From contig WGMB01000002.1 of assembly GCA_016125275.1 (NCBI GenBank), positions 379,231-443,230 of the forward strand: a stretch of 64,000 nucleotides of DNA, given 5' to 3'. Below, piece by piece: positions 15,885 through 22,646 of this stretch (its first letter is position 1; every line of letters begins with the position of its first letter). Position numbers and translations under genes: made by a program. The stretch comes from Acidobacteriota bacterium (GTDB taxonomy: Bacteria; Acidobacteriota; Terriglobia; Bryobacterales; UBA6623). The notes beneath the pieces were generated by a model that did not search any database, had not been told where the DNA came from, and saw only the letters and a list, made by a program, of their open reading frames with translations.

Positions 15885-17132
15885 CTACAGACCGAGTAAC
15901 CGACGCCGCAGCAAATCCAACGCCGATCGGGCGGACAGCTCGCGGTTGCGGTCGCGTTCCTTTCCCAGGCTCAGCTTGCGGACGACGGTCTCGCCACCGT
16001 CAGCCAAGCCGATGAAGATCGTCCCCACCGGCGCCGCCTCCGTGCCGCCCTCGGGGCCGGCGAAACCGGTGACCGACACCCCCACGGCCTTCCCCGCCCC
16101 GCCGGCGTGGTCGCGGGCGCGCTCGGCCATCTCGCGGGCGCACTCCTCGCTCACCGCGCCGTATTCCGCGATGGTGGCCGCGCTCACGCCCAGCCACTCG
16201 ATCTTGGCGCGCTCGCTGTAGCTCACGAAGCCGCCGGCAAAATAGTCGGAGCTGCCGGGGATCTCCGTGATCTTTTCCGCCAGCAAGCCGCCCGTGCAGC
16301 TCTCCGCCAAGCCCAGTTGCAGCCCCCTCGAGCGCAACAGGTCGCCGATCACCTGCTCGATCGGCTCGTTGACTCGCGTGTAGACCCGGTCGCCCAGCTC
16401 CGCCGCCACCTTCTCCGCCACGGCGTCCGCGATCGCCCGAGCTTCCTCCTCCGTCGCCGCTTGCCCGCGCACGTGGAGCTGGATCTCGCCCGGCGCGGCG
16501 AGGATCGTGGTGACGGCGCGCGGCTCGGCCGAATAGATCGGGCCGATGCGCTGGTCCACGTCGGACTCGCCCATGCCTGCGATGCGCAACGACGCCGTGT
16601 AGTAGCGCAGCGGCGACGGCAGCAGGTCCAGCCGCGGCTCGCACTCGTTCAGAAACATCGGGCGCAGCTCACGCGGCGGCCCGGGCAGCAGGATCACGAT
16701 GCCCGCTTCGTCGCGGTAGTACTGTCCCGGAGCGGTGCCGTTGGGGTTGGCCAGAATCTCCGCGCCTTCGAGGATCAGGGCCTGCCGACGGTTGTTGTCG
16801 GTCATCTTGCGGCCGTGGCGCGCAAACCGCTCCGCGATCCACTCGAGGATCTCCGGATGCTCGATCAGCGGCTTGCCGAGCGCTTCGGCCACCCCGTCGC
16901 GGCTCAAGTCGTCGAGCGTGGGCCCCAAGCCACCGGTCACGATCACCAACCGCGCCTCCTCGCGGGCGCGGCGCACTTCGCGGGCGATGCGCGCCTCGTC
17001 GTCGCCCACCACCACTTTGCGGACCACGTCCACGCCGCGGCGGCCCAGCCGCTCGGTCAGAAACAGCGAATTGGTGTCCAAACGAGCCGGCGTCAGGAGC
17101 TCCGAGCCGACTGCGATGATCTGAGCCTGCAT
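15885..17132 (-). CDS. cinA: CinA-family protein: COG1058 domain plus NMN amidohydrolase domain
   Basis: A 415-residue full-length two-domain protein. The N-terminal molybdopterin-binding-like domain begins QIIAVGSELLTPARLDTNS and carries VTGGLGPTLDDLSRD; this part has ADP-ribose pyrophosphatase-type activity in characterised homologues. The C-terminal CinA domain starts near residue 265 with LGLAESCTGGLLAEKIT, followed by GSSDYFAGGFVSYS and VTGFAGPEGG, and deamidates nicotinamide mononucleotide in pyridine nucleotide recycling. The length matches the family (about 410-420). It starts 22 nt after the stop of the propeller gene at 17155, suggesting cotranscription. In several Acidobacteriota cinA sits directly after pgpA (from memory); here the propeller gene separates them. 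Confidence 0.95.
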   Translation of the reverse strand: MQAQIIAVGSELLTPARLDTNSLFLTERLGRRGVDVVRKVVVGDDEARIAREVRRAREEARLVIVTGGLGPTLDDLSRDGVAEALGKPLIEHPEILEWIAERFARHGRKMTDNNRRQALILEGAEILANPNGTAPGQYYRDEAGIVILLPGPPRELRPMFLNECEPRLDLLPSPLRYYTASLRIAGMGESDVDQRIGPIYSAEPRAVTTILAAPGEIQLHVRGQAATEEEARAIADAVAEKVAAELGDRVYTRVNEPIEQVIGDLLRSRGLQLGLAESCTGGLLAEKITEIPGSSDYFAGGFVSYSERAKIEWLGVSAATIAEYGAVSEECAREMAERARDHAGGAGKAVGVSVTGFAGPEGGTEAAPVGTIFIGLADGGETVVRKLSLGKERDRNRELSARSALDLLRRRLLGL

Positions 17133-17154
17133 GAGCGTCGGGTCCCGCGAAGGC

Positions 17155-18186
17155 TCAGTCCAGCCAGCCAGCCCCGGGCACTCGGTAGAGGCTGGAGGCC
17201 GTGGCCACGATCATCTCGCCGTTCTTGGTGAGAACCTGGCCGACGATGCCCGGCCCGGAGACCACCAGTTCGGGCTCGCCGTCGCCGTCGAGCGACATCC
17301 GGAAGACGCCCTTGCGGCCGCGGTAGGAGCAAGCGGCGTACATGCGTCCGGCGGCGTCGAAGGTAAGCCCCTGCGGACGGCCGAAGCCGCGCCGAAAGAC
17401 CTCCACGTCGCCGGTCGGCAGCACGCGGTAGATCGGGTCGTAGCTCGACGTCGTAGGGCCGCTCACGTAGAGGTTGCCGTCCGGCCCGAACGCCAAGTGA
17501 TAGGCCGAGATCGAGGGCTCCAGCGTCGCGAAGACAAAGATCTGGCGGTCTCGCGCGATCTTGAAGATCGTGCCCGTCCGGTCGCCGACGTAGAGGTTCT
17601 CGGCGGCGTCCATCGCCAGCCCGGTCGCCACACCCATGCCCTCGGCATAGGCCTCCACCTGCCCGTTGGGGTCCACCGAGTAGATCGTGCCGTCATGGCG
17701 GCCCGAAACCAGCAGCGAGCCGTCGGGGTCCACCAGCAGCCCGGTCGGGTTGATGATCTCCGAGACCAGCGGGCGCAGGTTGAAGTTCAGGTCGATCTTG
17801 AAGACCGACACCGGCACCTTCTCGCCGCGGCTGCCGCTGCGGGTGGTGTAGATGTTGCCTTCCGCGTCCACGGCCGGGTTGGCCACCGGGTGCAGGTTCT
17901 CGGCGATCGCCAGGCCCAGCGAACAGTGCGCTGCTTCACTGCGCTGACCATTGCGCTGCACCGTAATGGAACCCTCGGCGGCGTCCTCCGGCACGCTCAC
18001 CACCACGCGATGCGAGCCGCCCACAATCAACCGTCCGGCGGCCTTGCCGAAGCGCACCACGGGCTGCTGCTCGGTCGGAGCGGAGAGGTTCGAACCACGC
18101 AGCTCGAACGAGCCCCCGGCGATGGCGGCGGGCGGATCGAGCCGATCGATGACCGGCCGGTCTTCGGCGTCGGAAGCTGAGCTCAT
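17155..18186 (-). CDS. IPT/TIG-like plus NHL-type beta-propeller protein
   Basis: A 343-residue protein. The first about 85 residues form an IPT/TIG-like beta-sandwich (PVIDRLDPPAAIAGGSFELRG, then GGSHRVVVSVPEDAAEGSITV). The rest is an NHL/SMP-30-type propeller with repeated NPTGLLVDPDGSLLVSG, ATGLAMDAAENLYVGD and RPQGLTFDAAGRMYAA units. No signal peptide is visible, so it appears cytoplasmic unless the start is misplaced. The family is used for binding or as lactonases; no catalytic residues are evident. The ATG directly abuts the T-tract of the pgpA terminator (18188-18210), leaving no room for a normal ribosome-binding site. It probably is cotranscribed with cinA. Confidence 0.8.
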   Translation of the reverse strand: MSSASDAEDRPVIDRLDPPAAIAGGSFELRGSNLSAPTEQQPVVRFGKAAGRLIVGGSHRVVVSVPEDAAEGSITVQRNGQRSEAAHCSLGLAIAENLHPVANPAVDAEGNIYTTRSGSRGEKVPVSVFKIDLNFNLRPLVSEIINPTGLLVDPDGSLLVSGRHDGTIYSVDPNGQVEAYAEGMGVATGLAMDAAENLYVGDRTGTIFKIARDRQIFVFATLEPSISAYHLAFGPDGNLYVSGPTTSSYDPIYRVLPTGDVEVFRRGFGRPQGLTFDAAGRMYAACSYRGRKGVFRMSLDGDGEPELVVSGPGIVGQVLTKNGEMIVATASSLYRVPGAGWLD

Positions 18187-18187
18187 A

Positions 18188-18210
18188 ACAAAAAACAGGC
18201 CAAAGGCCTG
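18188..18210 (-). terminator. Intrinsic terminator of rimO-yacG-pgpA, abutting the next start codon
   Basis: CAGGCC/GGCCTG form a perfect 6-bp stem with a 3-nt loop (18196-18210), followed on the minus strand by TTTTTTGT. The next ATG (18186) begins one base after this tract. Confidence 0.7.
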
Positions 18211-18235
18211 CGCGGGCGGCGCTCGTTCTACAGGG

Positions 18236-18709
18236 TCAAGACAGCCCTACAGCCCAGCGGTACGCAACAACTAGCATCATAGCGCAGAGCCCGGCGGCGG
18301 CATCGTCCGCCATCACGCCCACGCCGTTGGGCAACTTTTCGAGCTGACGCACCGGCGGCGGCTTGGAAATATCCAGCGCCCGGAACAGTACCAGCGCCAG
18401 CAGCCAGTCCTGCCACACGTCAGCCCGCGCGGCCGAAAGAGCCAGCCACTGGCCCACCACCTCGTCCACCACGATGAACCCGGGATCTTCGCGGCGCAGG
18501 TCGCGCTCGATGCGTCCCGAGGCCCGCACGCCGGGGTAGAACAGCAGCAAGGCCAGCAGCGCCAGGGCCTCCATCGGCAGCCCGGCGTACCGCACCAGCA
18601 GCCAGGCGACCGCCACGGCCGCCAACGCGCCCACGGTGCCCGGCGCGACAGGCGAAAGCCCCGCGCCGCCCCAAGTGGCCAGCCAATACGCCCAACGCGC
18701 CGTCTTCAT
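18236..18709 (-). CDS. pgpA: Phosphatidylglycerophosphatase A
   Basis: A 157-residue membrane protein with four hydrophobic segments. The family hallmark at the N-terminus is present (WLATWGGAGLSPVAPGTVGAL), followed by DPGFIVVDEVVGQWLAL with the acidic catalytic residues and FRALDISKPPPVRQLEKLPNGVGVMADDAAAG at the C-terminal side. It dephosphorylates phosphatidylglycerol phosphate to phosphatidylglycerol in the inner membrane. Length matches E. coli PgpA closely. It follows yacG after 12 nt and ends before a terminator, so it closes the rimO-yacG-pgpA operon. Confidence 0.96.
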   Translation of the reverse strand: MKTARWAYWLATWGGAGLSPVAPGTVGALAAVAVAWLLVRYAGLPMEALALLALLLFYPGVRASGRIERDLRREDPGFIVVDEVVGQWLALSAARADVWQDWLLALVLFRALDISKPPPVRQLEKLPNGVGVMADDAAAGLCAMMLVVAYRWAVGLS

Positions 18710-18721
18710 GGACCGCTTCTC

Positions 18722-18913
18722 TTACTCGTCCGCCTTTTCCAGGGAACCTTCTCCGGTCTGGAAGGCTTCGTCGGACTCGTTCAACGGGCGCGAGACCACG
18801 TACTCCTCGGCCGCCCACGCGCCGAGGTCGATCGTTTTGCAGCGGGGGCTGCAAAACGGGAAGTGCTTTTCCTTGGGATCGGCCGGCTGGCGGCAGATCG
18901 GGCAGGGTCTCAT
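18722..18913 (-). CDS. yacG: DNA gyrase inhibitor YacG (zinc-binding)
   Basis: A 63-residue protein with the characteristic Zn site: CPIC at residues 4-7 and CSPRC at 21-25, followed by the family signature KTIDLGAWAAEEYVV. In characterised homologues YacG binds GyrB and blocks DNA binding. The frame is open well upstream, but the ATG at 18913 gives the canonical N-terminus MRPCPIC. It begins 20 nt after the rimO stop with GAGG just before the ATG, and pgpA starts 12 nt after its stop. The small size makes it easy to miss, but the four cysteines and their spacing are decisive. Confidence 0.93.
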   Translation of the reverse strand: MRPCPICRQPADPKEKHFPFCSPRCKTIDLGAWAAEEYVVSRPLNESDEAFQTGEGSLEKADE

Positions 18914-18933
18914 CCTCGGCACGGCCTTCGATC

Positions 18934-20316
18934 CTACTGCAAAATGGGCAACGCCGTCACGGCGGCGGAGGGCTGGGGACGCGGCGCGCGGCTCTGCACG
19001 GACTCGAGCACGCCGAACAAATCGTAGTCGGTGGCGCGCGTAATGCGCACCGTGCCCAGATCGCCCGGCTGCGCCTCGCCGCACTCGAAATCCGTGAGGA
19101 AGGTCTTGCCGTCGATCTCTTCGGCCTGCGACTGCAAACGGCCCTCCCACAGCAGCTCCGTCTCGCTCGACGGCCCGCCTACCAGAATCGGCAGCCGCTT
19201 GCCCACCAGGGCCCGGTTGCGGCCCTTCGAGATCTTCCGCTGCAGCGCCATCAGCCGCCGGAAGCGATTGTAGCTGACGCCTTTCTCCACCTTGCCGTCG
19301 AGGGCGTAGCTGGCGCTGAGCTCATCGTCGGAGTAGCGGAATACGCCCACGCGGTCGAACTGCGCCGCCTCCACGAACTGGCACAGCTCCTCGAAATCCG
19401 CCTCGGTCTCGCCGGGAAATCCCACGATGAAGCTCGTGCGGATCGCCACGCCCGGCACGCTGCGCCGGATGCGCTCGATCAGCTCCAAAAAGATGTCGCC
19501 GTTGGCCCCGCGCTTCATCCGCTTGAGCACCCGCGCCGAGGCGTGCTGCAGCGGCATGTCGATGTAGCTGCAGATGTTGTCGTGCGCCGCCATGGCGTCC
19601 AGCAGTCGCCGGCTGATGCGGTTCGGGTAGGCGTAGAGAAACCGCGTCCACCCGGCGTTGGGCAACACGGCCAGGCGTTCGAGCAGCGCCGGCAGCCCAT
19701 CCTTGATCCCCAGGTCCTCGCCGTACATGGTGGTGTCCTGGCCGATCAGGTTGATCTCGCGCACGCCCTGGCTGAACAGTTGCTCGGCCTCGCGCAGCAC
19801 GGACTCGAAGCGCCGGCTGCGGAATCCTCCGCGGAACTGCGGAATGATGCAGAACGTGCAGGGGTGGTCGCAGCCTTCGTTGATCTTGAGGTAGGCGAAC
19901 GAGCGCGGCGTGGAAAGCCGCCGCGGCGTCAGGTCGTGGTAGAGGAACGGCTGCCCGGTCGGCCGCGCCTCGCCGCCCTCGCAGTGGTCCACGATCGTCT
20001 CGAGCTCATTGGTGCCGAGCACGGCGTCCACTTCCGGAATCTGCGCGCGGATGTCGTTGCGGTAGCGCTCCACCAAGCACCCGGCCACCACGAGCCGCTG
20101 CGCCCGCCCGTCGGTCTTGTAGCGAGCCATCTCGAGGATCGTCTCGATGGACTCCTGCTTGGCGGGATCGATGAACGAGCAAGTGTTGACGACGAGCGCA
20201 TCGGCCTCTTCCGGAGAAGAGGTCAGCTCGTGGCCCCGCTGCTCGAGCAGGCCCATCATCACTTCGCTGTCCACCAGATTCTTGGGGCAGCCCAGGCTGA
20301 CGAAGCCGATCTTCAT
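18934..20316 (-). CDS. rimO: Ribosomal protein uS12 methylthiotransferase RimO
   Basis: A 460-residue radical-SAM methylthiotransferase. The N-terminal UPF0004 domain has three cluster-binding cysteines in VSLGCPKN, VNTCSF and VAGCLVERY. The radical-SAM motif follows as INEGCDHPCTFCIIPQFRG, and a C-terminal TRAM-like domain starts around residue 365. RimO adds a methylthio group to an Asp of ribosomal protein uS12; the sequence CPKNLVDSE at the N-terminus distinguishes RimO from MiaB. It leads the rimO-yacG-pgpA operon. TAAGCT ends 8 nt before the ATG, and AAGG overlaps this interval, so the message is either leaderless or very short-leadered. The C-terminal about 25 residues (RAPRPQPSAAV) are longer than typical. 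Confidence 0.96.
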   Translation of the reverse strand: MKIGFVSLGCPKNLVDSEVMMGLLEQRGHELTSSPEEADALVVNTCSFIDPAKQESIETILEMARYKTDGRAQRLVVAGCLVERYRNDIRAQIPEVDAVLGTNELETIVDHCEGGEARPTGQPFLYHDLTPRRLSTPRSFAYLKINEGCDHPCTFCIIPQFRGGFRSRRFESVLREAEQLFSQGVREINLIGQDTTMYGEDLGIKDGLPALLERLAVLPNAGWTRFLYAYPNRISRRLLDAMAAHDNICSYIDMPLQHASARVLKRMKRGANGDIFLELIERIRRSVPGVAIRTSFIVGFPGETEADFEELCQFVEAAQFDRVGVFRYSDDELSASYALDGKVEKGVSYNRFRRLMALQRKISKGRNRALVGKRLPILVGGPSSETELLWEGRLQSQAEEIDGKTFLTDFECGEAQPGDLGTVRITRATDYDLFGVLESVQSRAPRPQPSAAVTALPILQ

Positions 20317-20324
20317 GAACCTTC

Positions 20325-20330
20325 AGCTTA
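20325..20330 (-). promoter_or_regulatory. -10-like TAAGCT before rimO
   Basis: TAAGCT on the minus strand ends 8 nt before the ATG at 20316. An AAGG between them could also serve as a Shine-Dalgarno site, so this case is ambiguous. Confidence 0.35.
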
Positions 20331-20406
20331 ACGGGTCGCGCACGCTGGAGGCGCGCCGAAGTCGACCGGGCGCTCCGCCTCCTCAATCCTGGCCCATCGA
20401 AGGCCA

Positions 20407-22503
20407 TTAGGCCGACAGCAGAGTACGGGCCTGTTGGATAACCGGCAATGCCTTCGCGACGTCCTCAGGAACTGAGACCGAGACGAAGACGCCGCCGTCG
20501 TATTGCGCATGAACGAAGAACTTGAAGTCTGAGGCGTCCTGGGCCACGCTGTGCGGATCGTCCACCTCATTGAAATCGAGCGCCAATAACAAGGTCAGCT
20601 TGTTCTTGCGAGGGATGATCTCGAGAAAGAACTCAGGGCCGTGATAACTCACGGAGTGAGGTTCCGCGAGCTCGATGATCTCGCTGTCGACCTCAAGAAC
20701 GGCCGTCCGGAGTTGGTCGAAGAGTTTACGGGCTGCGTCCGTCATGGGAACCTTGGCGACATCGCGCCGTTCGGCGCGTCGCCTCAAATCATCCCTTTCC
20801 GCAGCCTGCACCATGGCGGGGTCAGCCTCGAGGCGGGGCCAGATCGCGAGCGCGCGCTTGGCCAAATCGTCGCCGCGGACCCTCATCTGCGCGGGTGTCC
20901 AGGCGGCTTGTTCGCGGATGTACTTATTCAGGCGCACCGAGCTTTCTTCAAATCCCCCGCTGATCGTCTTCTTCTCGGCAAACGGTCGGTCCGAGTAACT
21001 GCTGTTGTAACCCGTCAGAGTAAGGTTGCCGAGGCGGTGTAGCCACTGTCTCTGAATCGCCGCCCAGTCCTCGCCGAGCATGGCGCGCCATTCCGCAGAG
21101 AGCTTCTCATTTTGCGGCATCACGTGCTCGATCGAATAACCGCTGGTGTCGGTCGGCTCCTTACTGCCGTGGTTCTCCAATCGATCCAACAGATCGAAGC
21201 ACACCCGCTTGCCGTAGACATCCCGCTCGACAAGCGCCTGCTCGAACTCTTCATCACTGGGAAACCGATATGCGTCGCGCTGTCGAGCAAGCCCAACCGT
21301 CAGCGAGTCGAGTGGTCGAGCGGCGTCAATCTGATGCGCCAGACCGGCAAAAACCTGCCAGTACCCCCGAGTTTGTTCGCCACAAATGGCGCGCCGAAAC
21401 ACGTAGCTCTCGATCAACGCGATCGCAGCGACGAAACCTCTCAGATCCAGCGTCTTGTGCGTGTCGTAGCACTCGAAAAGCCGCATGATCAGGATTGCGG
21501 GAACATCCACCAGTCGCCGGAGGCGTGCTAGAGGCTTTCGCAGCTCTTCCGGCGAGTGAGCGCCCAAACTGAAAGCGGCGTAGTAGCGAGCGAACCGCAA
21601 GAGCTCGCCAAGCAGCGCGTCGAGCTTCTCCGGCTCGGACCCTATAGCCCCGAACGCGCGGCGGAAGGCGGCATAGATTTCGTCAGCCCTCTCCTGTTTG
21701 GTCGCTCGTGACCGCAGTGCCAAATACTCTCGAATAAACCCGTCGAACGCCTTGTCGGATCCGTGGAAGAGGCTTTCGATGCTACTCCAATACCGATCGT
21801 ACAAACGGGTCTGATCGGACTCGGGAAGGCACATGAGTATGAAGTTCCGGATCAGGTCCGACTGACTCAGGTCCATTCCCGTGGAATTTAGACTTTCGAA
21901 GATGAGCTGTGGGTCATCCGTACCGCGGTGCAGCATGACATCGACGACCAACAACCGATTGATCCCGTTGTACACGAGCTCCGGGTCGACGCCGGTGAGT
22001 TGCTCGCGAAACCAGTCGTAGTTGTCCCTGATCCGCTCTGACGGACTGTTGGGCGGATCGTCGCCATCGAGGATCGCCTGGAGGCTCGCTTGATCGCGAC
22101 GGCGCAGCACGAGCTTGGACTGTCGGCTCCCCTCCTCGTCGACGTTCTTCAAAAAGTACCGTTCGACGCGCCTGGCCGTCGGCCCGTCATCGGTTCCAGA
22201 CCATCCGCTCTGCGCGATGTGGTCGCGAAGCGCCGCGAGAAGCAGCGTCAGCGTGGTGACGCGCTGCTGGCCGTCAATCAAGAGCCAGCGAGTAAATGCG
22301 GCTGAAGTATCCGTCGCCGAAACATAAACGACGGATCCCAGAAAATGGCCTCGATCGGTGGTATCCGAGGCGATATGGAGAATATCTTGCCAGAGCCGGC
22401 GGCACTGAGCCTCGGTCCAACTGTAGTCGCGTTGAAATACCGGAATCAAGAACTGCGAGGTTCCGTTGATGATCTTGGCAAACGGACGGTCGATGGCTTT
22501 CAT
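20407..22503 (-). CDS. DUF262-DUF1524 protein with DUF5655-like tail, restriction-like
   Basis: The protein is 698 residues from ATG 22503. The N-terminal DUF262 (GmrS/ParB-like NTPase) domain has IPVFQRDYSW and the signature DGQQR at about 77-81. A DUF1524 His-Asn-His-type nuclease domain follows near 475-520 (GYSIEHVMPQN, HRLGNLTLTGYNSSYSD). The last about 120 residues (AARKLFDQLRTAVLEVDSEIIEL onward) resemble DUF5655. The same DUF262-DUF1524 pairing makes up GmrSD-type modification-dependent nucleases, so defence against modified phage DNA is a reasonable inference. It is a single-gene unit; no methylase or specificity subunit lies beside it. GGGGA 3-7 nt upstream supports ATG 22503. Codon use is more AT-rich than in flanking rimO, suggesting acquisition. 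Confidence 0.88.
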   Translation of the reverse strand: MKAIDRPFAKIINGTSQFLIPVFQRDYSWTEAQCRRLWQDILHIASDTTDRGHFLGSVVYVSATDTSAAFTRWLLIDGQQRVTTLTLLLAALRDHIAQSGWSGTDDGPTARRVERYFLKNVDEEGSRQSKLVLRRRDQASLQAILDGDDPPNSPSERIRDNYDWFREQLTGVDPELVYNGINRLLVVDVMLHRGTDDPQLIFESLNSTGMDLSQSDLIRNFILMCLPESDQTRLYDRYWSSIESLFHGSDKAFDGFIREYLALRSRATKQERADEIYAAFRRAFGAIGSEPEKLDALLGELLRFARYYAAFSLGAHSPEELRKPLARLRRLVDVPAILIMRLFECYDTHKTLDLRGFVAAIALIESYVFRRAICGEQTRGYWQVFAGLAHQIDAARPLDSLTVGLARQRDAYRFPSDEEFEQALVERDVYGKRVCFDLLDRLENHGSKEPTDTSGYSIEHVMPQNEKLSAEWRAMLGEDWAAIQRQWLHRLGNLTLTGYNSSYSDRPFAEKKTISGGFEESSVRLNKYIREQAAWTPAQMRVRGDDLAKRALAIWPRLEADPAMVQAAERDDLRRRAERRDVAKVPMTDAARKLFDQLRTAVLEVDSEIIELAEPHSVSYHGPEFFLEIIPRKNKLTLLLALDFNEVDDPHSVAQDASDFKFFVHAQYDGGVFVSVSVPEDVAKALPVIQQARTLLSA

Positions 22504-22646
22504 AAGTCCCCGCACCCCTGAGTCGGGCTTGTTCAGCGTGCAGCCGGCGGCCTCAAGAAGGTCGACTCGTTAACGTACAACGCCGAGGACCGATCGCGCA
22601 TCCCGCGAGAGACGCGTACTCGGGTCAAGCGTTATAGGACTTCCCC

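Noticed and set aside
20407-22503. A BREX- or DISARM-type multi-gene defence island around the DUF262 gene
   Set aside because: Neighbours are rimO and an ADOP permease; no methylase, helicase or other defence gene is visible.
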